In this document: positions 40,979 through 50,358 of the stretch, piece by piece | How positions within the stretch are numbered: position 1 is the first letter of the stretch | Layout of the letters: every line of letters starts with the position of its first letter | Origin: Bordetella genomosp. 5 | GTDB lineage: Bacteria > Pseudomonadota > Gammaproteobacteria > Burkholderiales > Burkholderiaceae_B | Reading direction: 5' to 3' | DNA: 64,000 nucleotides | NCBI RefSeq assembly: GCF_002261475.1 | Contig: NZ_NEVN01000001.1 | Span: forward strand, 558,001 to 622,000 | Translations under genes and position numbers: made by a program | The notes under the pieces: generated by a model | What the model saw: only the letters and a program-made list of their open reading frames with translations | Told to the model about the DNA's origin: nothing | Databases searched by the model: none

Positions 40979-42454
40979 ATGCTCAGCCCATCCGAAACCC
41001 TGTCCCCGCAAGCCTGGCAGCCCGTGCGCGAGGCCGACCAGACCCTCGTCGCGCAACTCGCCGACGATCTGGCGCGCCGCATCGACGAGCAGGGGCTGCG
41101 CCCCGGCACGCGGCTCCCGTCGATCCGCCGCATGGCGGAGCAGGCGCAGGTCAGCCGCTTCACCGTGGTCGAGGCCTACGACCGGCTCGTGGCGCGCGGT
41201 CTGGTGCAGTCCCGTCGCGGCGCGGGCTTTTTCGTCAGGGCGCGGGGCGGCCAGCTGACGGCCGCCCCTGCGCCTGCCGCCGCCGACATGGCGCCGCCGG
41301 CCCGGGTCGACGTCATCTGGCTGTTGCGCAACATGTTCCGCGACAGCGCGCCGGGGGCGCCGGGCGGCGCGGGCCTTCTGCCTTCCGAATGGCTGGATCC
41401 GGAGCTGGTGGCGGGCGCCATCCGCGCGGTCGGGCGTTCGGCACGCGGCAATCTGCTGTCGTACGGCCGGCCGCAGGGCTACGCGCCGCTGCGCCAGCAG
41501 TTGGCCGCAATGTTGCAGGGCGAGGGGGTGCCGGCGCATCCCGAACACAATCTTCTGACCGTCAACGGCGTGACGCACGGCCTCGATCTGATCGCGCGCC
41601 ATCTGGTGCGCCCGGGCGACACCGTGCTGGTCGAAGACCCGGCCTGGTTCGTGATCTTCGGCCGGCTGTCGGCGTTCGGCGCGCGCGTGATCGGCGTGCC
41701 GCGCGGCCCCGATGGCCCCGATCTGGCGCTGCTCGACCGCATGGCTGCCGAACACAAGCCGCGGCTCTTCATCATCAACGCCGCCGTCCACAACCCCACC
41801 GGCCATACGTTGTCGGCCGGTGCCGCCTACGACATTCTGAGGCTGGCCGAGCGGCACGATTTCATGGTCGTCGAAGACGACACCTATGCCGAGCTGCATC
41901 CGGGCGGCGCCATGAAGCTCGCGGCACTGGACCGGCTGCGCCGCGTGATCCTGGTGGGCGGATTTTCCAAGACGCTGGCGGCGAGCCTGCGCGTGGGCTA
42001 TGTGGCCGCGCACGCCGACATCCTCGAGCAACTCACGCATCTCAAGATGCTGGCCGGGCTCACCTCGCCGGAGCTGGGCGAACGCGTGGTGCATCGCGTC
42101 TTGGTCGAAGGCCAGTACCGGCGTCATGTCGAGCGGGTGCGGGCGCGGGTGGACGATGCGCGGCGGCGCTGCAGCCGGGCGCTGGCCGATCTCGGCATGA
42201 CCGTGCCGTTCGAGGCGCAGGCCGGCATGTTCGTGTGGGCCGATTGCGGCCGGGACTCGGAGGCGGTCGCGCGTGCGGCGGCCGATCGCGGCATGCTGCT
42301 CGCGCCGGGCACGCTGTTTTCGCCGAGTCAGGCGCCCTCGACCATGCTGCGGTTCTCGGTCCCGATGATCGAGAATCCCAAGTCGTTCGAGATGCTGGCC
42401 GAGCTGATGCGCGGCGATGGCGGGACGGGGGTGTCGGCACGCGGCACGAACTGA
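40979..42454 (+). CDS. MocR-family regulator (GntR wHTH fused to aminotransferase-like domain)
   Basis: The 491-residue protein has an N-terminal GntR winged helix (about 20-90; LRPGTRLPSIRRMAEQAQVSR then FTVVEAYDRLVARGLV) and a class I/II aminotransferase-like domain (about 120-480) with the PLP lysine at about residue 331 (GGFSKTLAASLRVGY). MocR proteins use a PLP-bound amino compound as effector. It is divergent from an EamA-LysE exporter operon, so it likely activates export of an amino acid or amine. The effector is not known. Confidence 0.92.
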   Translation: MLSPSETLSPQAWQPVREADQTLVAQLADDLARRIDEQGLRPGTRLPSIRRMAEQAQVSRFTVVEAYDRLVARGLVQSRRGAGFFVRARGGQLTAAPAPAAADMAPPARVDVIWLLRNMFRDSAPGAPGGAGLLPSEWLDPELVAGAIRAVGRSARGNLLSYGRPQGYAPLRQQLAAMLQGEGVPAHPEHNLLTVNGVTHGLDLIARHLVRPGDTVLVEDPAWFVIFGRLSAFGARVIGVPRGPDGPDLALLDRMAAEHKPRLFIINAAVHNPTGHTLSAGAAYDILRLAERHDFMVVEDDTYAELHPGGAMKLAALDRLRRVILVGGFSKTLAASLRVGYVAAHADILEQLTHLKMLAGLTSPELGERVVHRVLVEGQYRRHVERVRARVDDARRRCSRALADLGMTVPFEAQAGMFVWADCGRDSEAVARAAADRGMLLAPGTLFSPSQAPSTMLRFSVPMIENPKSFEMLAELMRGDGGTGVSARGTN

Positions 42455-42505
42455 ATATACTTCGAGGGTTGCGCGCCACTCCGGCGCCCGCTCGAAGGAA
42501 AAGCC

Positions 42506-42850
42506 ATGTCCGCTCCCATCCGACCCCTCACCGAAAATTTCGCCGTCGCGCCGCAGCTCGGTCCTGACGATATGGCCGATGTGGCCGCGGCCGGCTACAA
42601 GAGCGTCATCATCAACCGTCCGGATTTCGAAGGCGGTCCCGATCAGCCCACCGCCGCCGACGTCACGCGCGCCGCGCAGGCCGCCGGCCTGCAGATCGAG
42701 TATCAGCCCGTGATCGGCAGCGCCATGACCGCCGCCGACGTGGCCCGCTTCGCCGAGTTGCTCAAGACGCTGCCGGGTCCCGTCCTGGCGTACTGCCGCA
42801 CCGGCACGCGTTGCACCAACCTGTTCGTCGCCGCGCAACAGCAGGGTTGA
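42506..42850 (+). CDS. Beta-lactamase-hydrolase-like / TIGR01244 phosphatase-type protein
   Basis: The 114-residue protein belongs to the DUF442/BLH family with a dual-specificity-phosphatase fold. The active-site loop is AYCRTGTR (Cys97, Arg102), and the opening PLTENFAVAPQLGPDDM is family-typical. Full-length relatives carry a sulfur dioxygenase domain (Blh/Bigr) linked to sulfide metabolism; this one is the stand-alone phosphatase/sulfurtransferase-like half. GAAGGA lies before the ATG. No sulfur genes are adjacent, so the role is open. Confidence 0.85.
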   Translation: MSAPIRPLTENFAVAPQLGPDDMADVAAAGYKSVIINRPDFEGGPDQPTAADVTRAAQAAGLQIEYQPVIGSAMTAADVARFAELLKTLPGPVLAYCRTGTRCTNLFVAAQQQG

Positions 42851-42879
42851 TACCCATCAACACACCTACCTTGGTACAG

Positions 42880-42907
42880 GTTGCCGGGCCCGCTTTTTCC
42901 GGTAGCA
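42880..42907 (+). promoter_or_regulatory. Candidate uspA promoter
   Basis: TTGCCG (42880-42885), a 16-bp spacer and TAGCAT (42902-42907) lie 34 bp before the UspA start. An imperfect inverted repeat (ACCT...AGGT) precedes it. Spacing is acceptable but both boxes are imperfect. Confidence 0.35.
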
Positions 42908-42941
42908 TGTAACTTCCAACAAGACAGGAGCTGGCAGCATC

Positions 42942-43406
42942 ATGTTCAAGAAGATCCTGATTCCGACCGACGGTTCCCCGCTCTCCGCGCAGGCCGCCAA
43001 TGCAGGCATCACGTTCGCGCGCTCCGTAGGCGCCGAGGTGGTGGCGCTGTATGTCACCCAACCCTTCGCCGCCACGATCGGCTTCGACGGCATGGCCGCC
43101 GCCTACGCCATCACCGACGAAGACTACGAGAAGGCCTCTTCCGAGCAGGCCGACAAGTATCTCAAGCAGATCGTCGATCGCGCCGCCACCGCGGGCGTGA
43201 ATTGCGAATCGCGCGCCGTCTCCAATTTCAACGTCGCCGATGGCATCGTCCAGGCCGCCTCCGAGGCAGGCTGCGACCTCGTCTTCATCGGCAGCCACGG
43301 TCGCAGCGGCCTGTCGCGTCTGCTGCTCGGCAGCGTCACGGCCAAGGTGCTGTCGCTGGCCACCACGGCCGTGCTGGTCTACCGCGTCAAGGAAGACAAG
43401 AAGTAA
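42942..43406 (+). CDS. Universal stress protein, UspA family (ATP-binding type)
   Basis: The 154-residue single-domain Usp carries the complete ATP-binding motif G-2x-G-9x-G-S (GSHGRSGLSRLLLGS, residues 117-131) and the N-terminal KILIPTDGS. This places it in the nucleotide-binding group rather than the UspA-type without ATP. Such proteins accumulate under starvation and stress. AGGAG precedes the start by a long spacer. A strong terminator follows, so it is monocistronic. Confidence 0.92.
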   Translation: MFKKILIPTDGSPLSAQAANAGITFARSVGAEVVALYVTQPFAATIGFDGMAAAYAITDEDYEKASSEQADKYLKQIVDRAATAGVNCESRAVSNFNVADGIVQAASEAGCDLVFIGSHGRSGLSRLLLGSVTAKVLSLATTAVLVYRVKEDKK

Positions 43407-43461
43407 GTCCCGGTCCTGCCGGAACCGCGCCGGGTCATGCCGCGCGCAGGTCGCCTTGCAG

Positions 43462-43499
43462 CCCCCGCCGCGCTCACGCGCCGCGGGGGTTTGTTTTTT
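43462..43499 (+). terminator. Rho-independent terminator of uspA
   Basis: A 12-bp GC stem with one mismatch and a 4-nt loop (43462-43489) is followed by TTTGTTTTTT. It lies about 55 nt after the UspA stop. Confidence 0.88.
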
Positions 43500-43669
43500 C
43501 GTGGCCATCCCCATCTGGAGAGTCTGCGCTGCAAGACCACCGTCTAAACCAAGGTTTTATGGCGCCCGTCAGGGCTCCGTACTATGCTTGATCAGCAGGC
43601 GCAACGGCGGTAGCGGCGGCCAAAAGCCGACGTCACCTCCCTCAATGCCACGACAACCCAGAGGCCACC

Positions 43670-45781
43670 ATGACTCGCAGGACGCCCATCGAGCTCTATC
43701 GCAACATCGGTATCAGTGCCCACATCGATGCGGGCAAGACGACCACCACCGAACGCATCCTCTTCTACACCGGCATCACCCACAAGCTGGGTGAGGTGCA
43801 CGAAGGCGCGGCCACGATGGACTGGATGGAGCAGGAGCAGGAACGCGGCATCACCATCACGTCGGCCGCGACCACGGCGTTCTGGCGCGGCATGGCCGGC
43901 AACTATCCCGAACACCGCATCAATATCATCGACACCCCGGGCCACGTCGACTTCACGATCGAAGTCGAACGCTCGATGCGCGTGCTCGACGGCGCCGTCA
44001 TGGTCTACGACTCGGTCGGCGGCGTGCAGCCGCAATCCGAAACCGTCTGGCGCCAGGCCAACAAATACGGCGTGCCGCGCATCGCGTTCGTCAACAAGAT
44101 GGACCGCATCGGCGCCGACTTCCTGCGCGTGCAGCGCCAGATCGTCGAGCGCCTCAAGGGCGACGCCGTGCCGGTGCAACTGCCCGTGGGCGCCGAAGAC
44201 CACTTCGAAGGTGTGATCGACCTCATCAAGATGAAAGCCATCATCTGGGACGAGGCCAGCCAGGGCACGCGCTTCGAGTACCGCGACATTCCGGCCGAGC
44301 TGCTGCCGCAGGCGGAGCAATGGCGCGAAAAAATGGTCGAGAAGGCCGCCGAGGCCAACGAAACGCTGCTCGAAAAATACCTGTCGGGCGAGGCACTCAC
44401 CGAAGACGAGATCAAGGCCGGCCTGCGCGCGCGCACGGTCGCCAACGAGATCGTTCCGATGCTGTGCGGCAGTGCCTTCAAGAACAAGGGCGTGCAGGCC
44501 ATGCTCGATGCCGTGATCGATTTTCTGCCGTCGCCGATCGACGTGCCCGCCATCAAGGGGCACGACGACCACGACAAGGAGATCGAGCGTCACCCGGCCG
44601 ACAACGAGCCGTTCTCCGCGCTCGCCTTCAAGATCATGACCGACCCGTTCGTGGGTCAGCTCGTCTTCTTCCGCGTGTATTCGGGCGTGGTGAAGTCCGG
44701 CGACTCCGTGCTCAATCCGCTCAAGGGCAAGAAAGAGCGGCTGGGCCGCATCCTGCAGATGCACGCCAATGAGCGGCGCGAGATCAGCGAGGTCTACGCG
44801 GGCGATATCGCCGCGGCCGTGGGCCTCAAGGACATCACGACCGGCGATACGCTCTCCGATCCGCAAAAGCTCATCATCCTCGAACGCATGACCTTCCCCG
44901 AGCCCGTGATCTCGCAGGCCGTCGAGCCCAAGACCAAGGTCGACCAGGAGAAGATGAGCACCGCGCTCAATCGTCTCGCGCAAGAGGATCCGTCGTTCCG
45001 CGTCCGCACCGACGAAGAATCCGGCCAGACCATCATCTCGGGCATGGGCGAGCTCCACCTCGAGATTCTGGTCGACCGCATGAAGCGCGAGTTCGGCGTC
45101 GAGGCCACGGTCGGCAAACCGCAAGTGGCTTACCGCGAGACCATCCGCAAGAAGGTCGACGACGTCGAAGGCAAGTTCGTCAAGCAGTCGGGGGGCCGGG
45201 GCCAGTACGGTCACGTCGTGCTCACGCTCGAGCCCAACGAAGCGGGCGCCGGCTATCAGTTCGTCGACTCGATCAAGGGCGGCGTGGTGCCGCGCGAGTT
45301 CATTCCGGCCGTCGACAAAGGCATCCAGGAAACGCTCAACTCCGGCGTGCTGGCGGGCTATCCGGTGGTCGACGTGAAGGCCACGCTCACCTTCGGCTCG
45401 TATCACGACGTCGACTCCAACGAAAACGCCTTCCGCATGGCGGGCTCGATGGCGTTCAAGGAGGGGATGCGTCGCGCCAGCCCGGTGCTGCTCGAGCCCA
45501 TGATGAAGGTCGAGGTCGAAACGCCCGAAGACTTCACCGGCAACGTGATGGGCGATCTGTCGTCGCGCCGGGGCATCGTGCAGGGCATGGACGACATCGC
45601 GGGGGGCGGCGGCAAGCTCGTGCGCGCCGAGGTGCCGTTGGCCGAAATGTTCGGCTACTCCACCTCGTTGCGCTCGCTCACGCAGGGCCGGGCGACCTAC
45701 TCGATGGAGTTCAAGCACTACGCCGAGGCACCGCGTCAGGTGGCCGAGCAGGTGATGGCGGCGCGCGGCACCAAGAGCTGA
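43670..45781 (+). CDS. fusA: Translation elongation factor G (stand-alone copy)
   Basis: The 703-residue full-length EF-G has GTPase motifs AHIDAGKT (G1, residues 17-24), RGITITSA (switch), DTPGH and NKMD, followed by domains II-V intact to the C-terminus ([10 protein letters not shown], then [20 protein letters not shown]). It drives ribosome translocation and, with RRF, recycling. It is not in an rpsL-rpsG-fusA-tuf operon here; the neighbours are uspA and an EamA exporter. It is probably a second EF-G gene, as found in other Burkholderiales, though a relocated sole copy cannot be excluded from this window. Confidence 0.93.
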   Translation: MTRRTPIELYRNIGISAHIDAGKTTTTERILFYTGITHKLGEVHEGAATMDWMEQEQERGITITSAATTAFWRGMAGNYPEHRINIIDTPGHVDFTIEVERSMRVLDGAVMVYDSVGGVQPQSETVWRQANKYGVPRIAFVNKMDRIGADFLRVQRQIVERLKGDAVPVQLPVGAEDHFEGVIDLIKMKAIIWDEASQGTRFEYRDIPAELLPQAEQWREKMVEKAAEANETLLEKYLSGEALTEDEIKAGLRARTVANEIVPMLCGSAFKNKGVQAMLDAVIDFLPSPIDVPAIKGHDDHDKEIERHPADNEPFSALAFKIMTDPFVGQLVFFRVYSGVVKSGDSVLNPLKGKKERLGRILQMHANERREISEVYAGDIAAAVGLKDITTGDTLSDPQKLIILERMTFPEPVISQAVEPKTKVDQEKMSTALNRLAQEDPSFRVRTDEESGQTIISGMGELHLEILVDRMKREFGVEATVGKPQVAYRETIRKKVDDVEGKFVKQSGGRGQYGHVVLTLEPNEAGAGYQFVDSIKGGVVPREFIPAVDKGIQETLNSGVLAGYPVVDVKATLTFGSYHDVDSNENAFRMAGSMAFKEGMRRASPVLLEPMMKVEVETPEDFTGNVMGDLSSRRGIVQGMDDIAGGGGKLVRAEVPLAEMFGYSTSLRSLTQGRATYSMEFKHYAEAPRQVAEQVMAARGTKS

Positions 45782-45792
45782 GCTGACGCCTC

Positions 45793-46773
45793 TCAGGCAG
45801 CCGCGGCTGCCTCGACCTGGCCGCGTGGGCGCTTGCGCCCCGCGGCCAGTTTCACGCCGGCCAGGATCAAACCGAAGCCGAGCGCGTGATAGCCCTGCAA
45901 TTGCTCGCCCAGCACGGGCCAGGCCAGCATGGCCGCGTAGGCCGGCACCAGAAACATCGACAGACCGGCGGTGGCCGGGCCGGCGCGTCGCACCAGTTTG
46001 CCGTACACCACATACGCGCCCAGGCTGGGCACCAGGGCCAGGAACAGCAGCGTGCCATACAGGCGGGGATCGCCGAAAGGCACCCCCGCGCCCGTGCCCA
46101 CGACCGCCTCCACCAATGCAAACGGCGCGAGCGCCACGACGCCGCCGGCCATCATCGCGGCCAGCCGCAGGCTGTCGGGCATGGCGGGCACGCGCGCGCG
46201 CTTGAGCAGCACCGTGTAGCAGGCCCAGCCCGTGGCGGCGAACAGCACCCAGAGGTCGCCGGCGCCGAAGGCCAGCGCTTGCAGCACGGCGGCGTCGCCG
46301 CGCGTCAGGACGGCCAGCACGCCGCCCAGGGCCAGCAACAGGCCCGCCGCCCGCGAGGGCGCGAGCGGCTGGCGCCACAGCAGCGTTTCGAGCAGCACCA
46401 CCAGCAGCGGGCTGCACGAGAAGATCAGGGCGATGTTGGTGGCGCTGGTCGACTGCGCGCCGATGTATTGCGGCGCGACCGCCACGCCCATGCCCAGCAG
46501 GGCCAGCGGCAGCAGCGCGGGCCAGGCCTCGCGCAACAGATGGCCATGACGCCGCAGTGCCGGCCAGACGAACGGCGCCAGCAACAGCAACGCGGTGAGC
46601 CAGCGCCCGCAGGCCAGAAACACCGGCGGCAGGCCGATATCGTGGGCCCAGCGTGCGGCCACCATGTTCGAGGCGAACAGGGCCGGGGCGGAGACGAGCA
46701 TCAGCAGGGTGACCAGCGGCGCGCCGGCGCGACTGCCGGGCGAAGAAGACGGATGGGATGCAGCGTGGGACAT
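45793..46773 (-). CDS. EamA-family (DMT) transporter
   Basis: The 326-residue protein has ten membrane helices in two EamA repeats (about 22-155 and 168-305) and a basic/Ala tail. Features include a SAPALFASNMVAARWAHDIG opening and an IALIFSCSPLLVVLLE segment typical of the amino-acid/metabolite exporters of the superfamily. It is divergent from an Lrp/AsnC regulator, which probably controls it. It is convergent with fusA, with 11 bp between stops. It is not closely similar to the other EamA gene in the window. Confidence 0.87.
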   Translation of the reverse strand: MSHAASHPSSSPGSRAGAPLVTLLMLVSAPALFASNMVAARWAHDIGLPPVFLACGRWLTALLLLAPFVWPALRRHGHLLREAWPALLPLALLGMGVAVAPQYIGAQSTSATNIALIFSCSPLLVVLLETLLWRQPLAPSRAAGLLLALGGVLAVLTRGDAAVLQALAFGAGDLWVLFAATGWACYTVLLKRARVPAMPDSLRLAAMMAGGVVALAPFALVEAVVGTGAGVPFGDPRLYGTLLFLALVPSLGAYVVYGKLVRRAGPATAGLSMFLVPAYAAMLAWPVLGEQLQGYHALGFGLILAGVKLAAGRKRPRGQVEAAAAA

Positions 46774-46928
46774 GAAACAGCCGCGCGGATCACGCGCGTC
46801 GAATGCCGGAAACGCCGGCGCGACGGGCTCGCGGGGTGGTGCGGGCAGGGGGCCGGGCAGTGCGGACCGGATACGGGCCGCATCAGGACAGTTTACGGAC
46901 CGTGCCCCGAAATGTGCTTCCGATTTGT

Positions 46929-46994
46929 CCGGGGATTCCCCGGAAGCGGAGAATTTTCCGCTGTATATTCCCGGTTAAGGAAAAGATATTTTTC
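46929..46994. promoter_or_regulatory. Cluster of inverted repeats upstream of the Lrp-type regulator
   Basis: Three dyads lie just before the regulator start: CCGGGG-att-CCCCGG (46929-46943), GCGGA-N6-TCCGC (46946-46961) and GAAAA-gatat-TTTTC (46980-46994). A TATATT at 46964-46969 could be the -10. Several spaced sites fit the multi-site binding of Lrp-family octamers. Confidence 0.45.
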
Positions 46995-47003
46995 GGGTGA
47001 TCC

Positions 47004-47468
47004 ATGGGTGCTCGTCTCGACGATACCGACCGCAAGATTCTGCGCGCCCTGCGCGCCGACGGCCGGCTGACCAACATCAAATTGGCGGAACAGGTGGGCC
47101 TGTCGCCCACGCCGTGCTGGAACCGGGTGCGCGCCCTGGAAGAGGCGGGGGTGATCGAGGGCTACACGGCCCTGCTCAATCAGAAAGCCCTGGGCCTGCC
47201 CGACACGGTGATGATCGAAGTCACGCTCGAGCACCACGACGACGACACGCTGGAACGCTTCGGCGCGCAGATCGCCGAGCTGCCCGAAGTGGTGGAGGCC
47301 TTTCTGGTGACCGGCGACTACGACTACCTGATCAAGGTGGCGGTGGCCGGCACCGAGGGCTATGAGCAATTTCTGCGCAAGCGGCTCTACAAGCTGCCCG
47401 GGGTGCGGCACAGCCGTTCGACCTTCGTATTGCGGCGCCTGAAGCAGACGGCGTCGGTCGCGCCCTGA
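47004..47468 (+). CDS. Lrp/AsnC-family transcriptional regulator
   Basis: The 154-residue regulator has an N-terminal HTH (LDDTDRKILRALRADGRLTN and SPTPCWNRVRALEEAGVIEGY, residues 5-55) and a C-terminal RAM domain (about 67-145; VTGDYDYLIKVAV) that binds amino acids and forms oligomers. It is divergent from an EamA exporter with 230 bp between them, the usual layout for amino-acid-responsive control of export. Its stop is back-to-back with the stop of the convergent mgtC gene. Confidence 0.92.
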   Translation: MGARLDDTDRKILRALRADGRLTNIKLAEQVGLSPTPCWNRVRALEEAGVIEGYTALLNQKALGLPDTVMIEVTLEHHDDDTLERFGAQIAELPEVVEAFLVTGDYDYLIKVAVAGTEGYEQFLRKRLYKLPGVRHSRSTFVLRRLKQTASVAP

Positions 47469-47996
47469 TCACTGGCGCGGCGGCCGCGCCTCGGCGATCA
47501 CGCTCTTTTCGTTGTTGGCCGCGATGTGTTTTTCCCAGCGATGGATCACCGCCAGCACGAACAGCGCGATGAGCGTGCTCACCACCGCAGTGGCCTCGCG
47601 GCCCATGCCGGCCGCCACACCGACCGCGGCCGTGAGCCAGATGCTGGCCGAGGTGGTCAGCCCGTGAATCTCGCGTTCGCCCGAGAGCTTGATGATGGCG
47701 CCCGCGCCCAGGAAGCCGATGCCGGCGATCACGCCCTGCAGCACCCGGCTCAAGTCGGCCACTTCCATGCCATTCTGGACCGGCACCAGCACGAACAGCG
47801 CGGCGCCGAGCGCCACCAGCATGTGGGTCCGCAGGCCGGCCGGCTTGCCGCTGCGTTCGCGTTCATAACCGATCATGCCGCCCAGAATCGTGGCCACCAG
47901 TAAGCGCAGAATCACGCGTGTCGCCTCGCCCACGTCGGGGATATCCGCAAACTCGCCACGCACGGTAAACCAGATTTCCTGCCACACGGATTCCAT
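47469..47996 (-). CDS. MgtC/SapB-family membrane protein
   Basis: The 175-residue protein has four or five membrane helices and the core motifs GGMIGYERERSGKPAGLRTHML and GIGFLGAGAI. Family members are linked to growth in low magnesium and survival in macrophages, mainly through effects on ATP synthase or phosphate uptake. It lacks the extra C-terminal ACT-like domain of Salmonella MgtC, so it is the short SapB-like form. GGAG 7 nt before the ATG supports the start at 47996. Confidence 0.88.
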   Translation of the reverse strand: MESVWQEIWFTVRGEFADIPDVGEATRVILRLLVATILGGMIGYERERSGKPAGLRTHMLVALGAALFVLVPVQNGMEVADLSRVLQGVIAGIGFLGAGAIIKLSGEREIHGLTTSASIWLTAAVGVAAGMGREATAVVSTLIALFVLAVIHRWEKHIAANNEKSVIAEARPPRQ

Positions 47997-48142
47997 CGAG
48001 TACTCCAGCCGATCCGCGCCTTGCGCGGACACTTCGTTTCAGGTTGATTCGAGCATAACCGTAGTCATGCGGCGCGGCTATCATAGGCCGACAGCGCAGA
48101 CCGCCCATGCGGGCATCGTACGGACCCACGGAGTTCCAAGAG

Positions 48143-48895
48143 ATGATGGATTACCTGCTTTCGCTCGCTCAATCCCCCGCCGCCTGGGCCGCTCTGGCCA
48201 CCCTGATCGCCATGGAAGTCGTGCTCGGCATCGACAACCTGATCTTCATTTCCATCCTCACCAACAAGCTTCCGCCCGAGCAGCGCAGCCGTGGCCGCCG
48301 CATCGGCATTGGCGCGGCACTGATCCTGCGCCTCGCACTGCTGGGCACCGTGGCGTTCATCGTGCGCCTGAACACGCCGGTGTTCGAGCTGTTCGGCCAG
48401 GGCTTTTCGTGGCGCGACATCATTCTGATCGCGGGCGGCCTGTTCCTGGTCTGGAAGGCTACCCGCGAAATTCATCATCACGTCGACCCCACGCCCAGTG
48501 GCGACGTGTACGACAGCTCGCGCCAGACCATCGGCTTCGGCGCCGCGATCGGGCAGATTCTGATGCTGGACCTGGTGTTCTCCGTCGACAGCATCATCAC
48601 GGCGGTCGGCATGACGCCGCACATTCCGATCATGGTGATCGCCGTGGTCGTGGCCGTGGCGGTGATGCTGCTGGCGGCCGATCCGCTCGCGAAGTTCATC
48701 GAGCGCAACCCCACCATCGTGATGTTGGCGCTCGCCTTCCTGCTGATGATCGGCATGGTGCTGGTGGCCGAGGGCTGCGGCGCGCACGTGCCCAAGGGCT
48801 ACATCTACGCGGCGATGGCGTTCTCGGCGCTGGTCGAGGGCCTCAACATGCTGGCGCGCCGCGCGCGCCAGCGCCGCGGCGGTGCCGCGCACTGA
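48143..48895 (+). CDS. TerC-family integral membrane protein
   Basis: The 250-residue TerC/Alx-like protein has seven membrane helices. Acidic motifs in the membrane ([16 protein letters not shown] near residue 24 and [16 protein letters not shown] near 145) are typical of metal-linked transport. Relatives export manganese and help load metalloenzymes during secretion, besides the historical tellurite link. Two adjacent ATGs (48143, 48146) are possible starts; GGAG 9 nt before the first supports it. Confidence 0.9.
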   Translation: MMDYLLSLAQSPAAWAALATLIAMEVVLGIDNLIFISILTNKLPPEQRSRGRRIGIGAALILRLALLGTVAFIVRLNTPVFELFGQGFSWRDIILIAGGLFLVWKATREIHHHVDPTPSGDVYDSSRQTIGFGAAIGQILMLDLVFSVDSIITAVGMTPHIPIMVIAVVVAVAVMLLAADPLAKFIERNPTIVMLALAFLLMIGMVLVAEGCGAHVPKGYIYAAMAFSALVEGLNMLARRARQRRGGAAH

Positions 48896-48908
48896 GTCCA
48901 GCCGCGGG

Positions 48909-49724
48909 TCAGGCGCCCAGAAAATCCAGGATCGCCTGATTGAAGGCGCGGGGGTTGCCCAGGTTCATGCCATGCGATGAACCGGTGATCGCCACGCGCT
49001 GCGCCTGCGGCATCAGCGCCTGCAGGCGTTCGATGAAGGCGGGATAGGGCGGCGGGCTCAGCGCGCCGCCGATCAGCAGCGTGGGCAGCCCGAGCGCCGC
49101 GAGCGCGTCGAGGTCCAGCGGGGCGGGCGGTTCCACCGCCTGGCCCAGCAGCGTCGCTGCGTTGTCGCGCACCATGTCCTTGAACCACGGCACCATGCGG
49201 CGCCAGGTGTCGGGCCCCGTCACGGTATCGATGAAGAGCGCCAGCCCGGTGTCCGCGTCGCCGGCGCGTATGTGCTCGAGCGCGCGCTGACGGAAATCGC
49301 CCCGCTCATCTTCGCCGGGCAGCGACAGCCCGGGGTCGGCAAGGATCAGGCTGCGCACCAGGTCCGGGCGGGCAAGCGCCACATCGATTGCGATGCGGCC
49401 GCCACGGGAATGCCCCACGAGATGGGCGGGCTCGCCGGCCACCGTTTCGATCAGGGCGATCACGTCGGCCGTGTGCTGGGCGATCGAGAAGTCCGCGCCC
49501 TCGCCATCCCACGCTTCCGGCCAATAGTGCCGCAGCGAGGGCGCCAACACGCGGAACTGCCGCCCGAGCGGCCCCAGCTGCGGCTTCCAGTAGCGGCAGT
49601 CGCACAAGGATCCGTGGATCAGCACCATCGGCGCGCCCAGGGCGGTGCCCGTGGACTCGGTGTAGGTGAGCGGATAACCGTCGAGCGCGACGGTCTGGAG
49701 GTCGAGTTGAGGTTCGGAACGCAT
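48909..49724 (-). CDS. Alpha/beta hydrolase
   Basis: The 271-residue cytosolic alpha/beta hydrolase has an oxyanion-hole HGSLCD, the nucleophile elbow GHSRGG (Ser about 105), a cap domain rich in charged residues (about 135-200), and the catalytic His in SSHGMN (about 250). The overall type is that of ester or C-C bond hydrolases. It is convergent with terC and divergent from the ybaK-like gene. The substrate is not known. Confidence 0.87.
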   Translation of the reverse strand: MRSEPQLDLQTVALDGYPLTYTESTGTALGAPMVLIHGSLCDCRYWKPQLGPLGRQFRVLAPSLRHYWPEAWDGEGADFSIAQHTADVIALIETVAGEPAHLVGHSRGGRIAIDVALARPDLVRSLILADPGLSLPGEDERGDFRQRALEHIRAGDADTGLALFIDTVTGPDTWRRMVPWFKDMVRDNAATLLGQAVEPPAPLDLDALAALGLPTLLIGGALSPPPYPAFIERLQALMPQAQRVAITGSSHGMNLGNPRAFNQAILDFLGA

Positions 49725-49806
49725 GGGTCGGTCTTGCCAGCAAGCCTGGGATTCTAGCGCCGCGATACACTTTGCGCAGTCAACAGGTCCCGAGGAGACG
49801 ATTGCG

Positions 49807-50304
49807 ATGGATGTGCCCGATCTGGAATCCCTGCCCGAGTCGGCCCGCCGTGTGGCGCGCTTGCTGCAAGAGCTTGGACACGACCGGCCCGTGGTGATGC
49901 TGCCCCAGACGGGCAAAACCTCCGCGGAGGCCGCCGCCGGCCTGGGCTGCGAAGTGGCGCAGATCGCCAAATCGATCATCTTCCGCCGCCTCTCCGACAA
50001 CGCGCCGGTGCTTGTCGTGGCCAGCGGCATCAACCGGGTCGACGAGGCCAAGGTCGCCGCGCTGGTGGGCGCGCTGGGCAAGGCCGATGCGCGCTTCGTG
50101 CGCGAGGCCACCGGCTATGCCATCGGCGGCGTATGCCCGATCGGCCATGCCACCAAGCCCGTGATGTTGCTCGACACCGATCTGTTCCGTTACGACAGCC
50201 TGTGGGCCGCGGCCGGCCATCCGAACGCGGTGTTCAACCTCACGCCGGATCAGCTGGCCCGCATGACCGGCGCGTCTCGAGCCGACGTGGCGCAACGCGC
50301 CTGA
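49807..50304 (+). CDS. YbaK/EbsC-family aminoacyl-tRNA deacylase-like protein
   Basis: The 165-residue protein has the YbaK fold, related to the editing domain of prolyl-tRNA synthetase. It has the conserved Lys in CEVAQIAKSIIF (about 58), the GINRVDEAKV and GYAIGGVCPIGH motifs, and a LTPDQLARMTG ending. Members hydrolyse mischarged Cys-tRNA(Pro) or Ala-tRNA(Pro). GAGGAG precedes the ATG. The proS gene elsewhere in this window has its own insertion domain of this fold. Confidence 0.9.
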   Translation: MDVPDLESLPESARRVARLLQELGHDRPVVMLPQTGKTSAEAAAGLGCEVAQIAKSIIFRRLSDNAPVLVVASGINRVDEAKVAALVGALGKADARFVREATGYAIGGVCPIGHATKPVMLLDTDLFRYDSLWAAAGHPNAVFNLTPDQLARMTGASRADVAQRA

Positions 50305-50358
50305 GCTGCCGCATCGCCAGCTCGCCTCGCACCCGCCGCGCGTCGGCAGAGCCCCCGC

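Noticed and set aside
43592-46417. 941-codon open frame opposite fusA and the EamA gene
   Set aside because: It crosses two real genes and shows only antisense composition.
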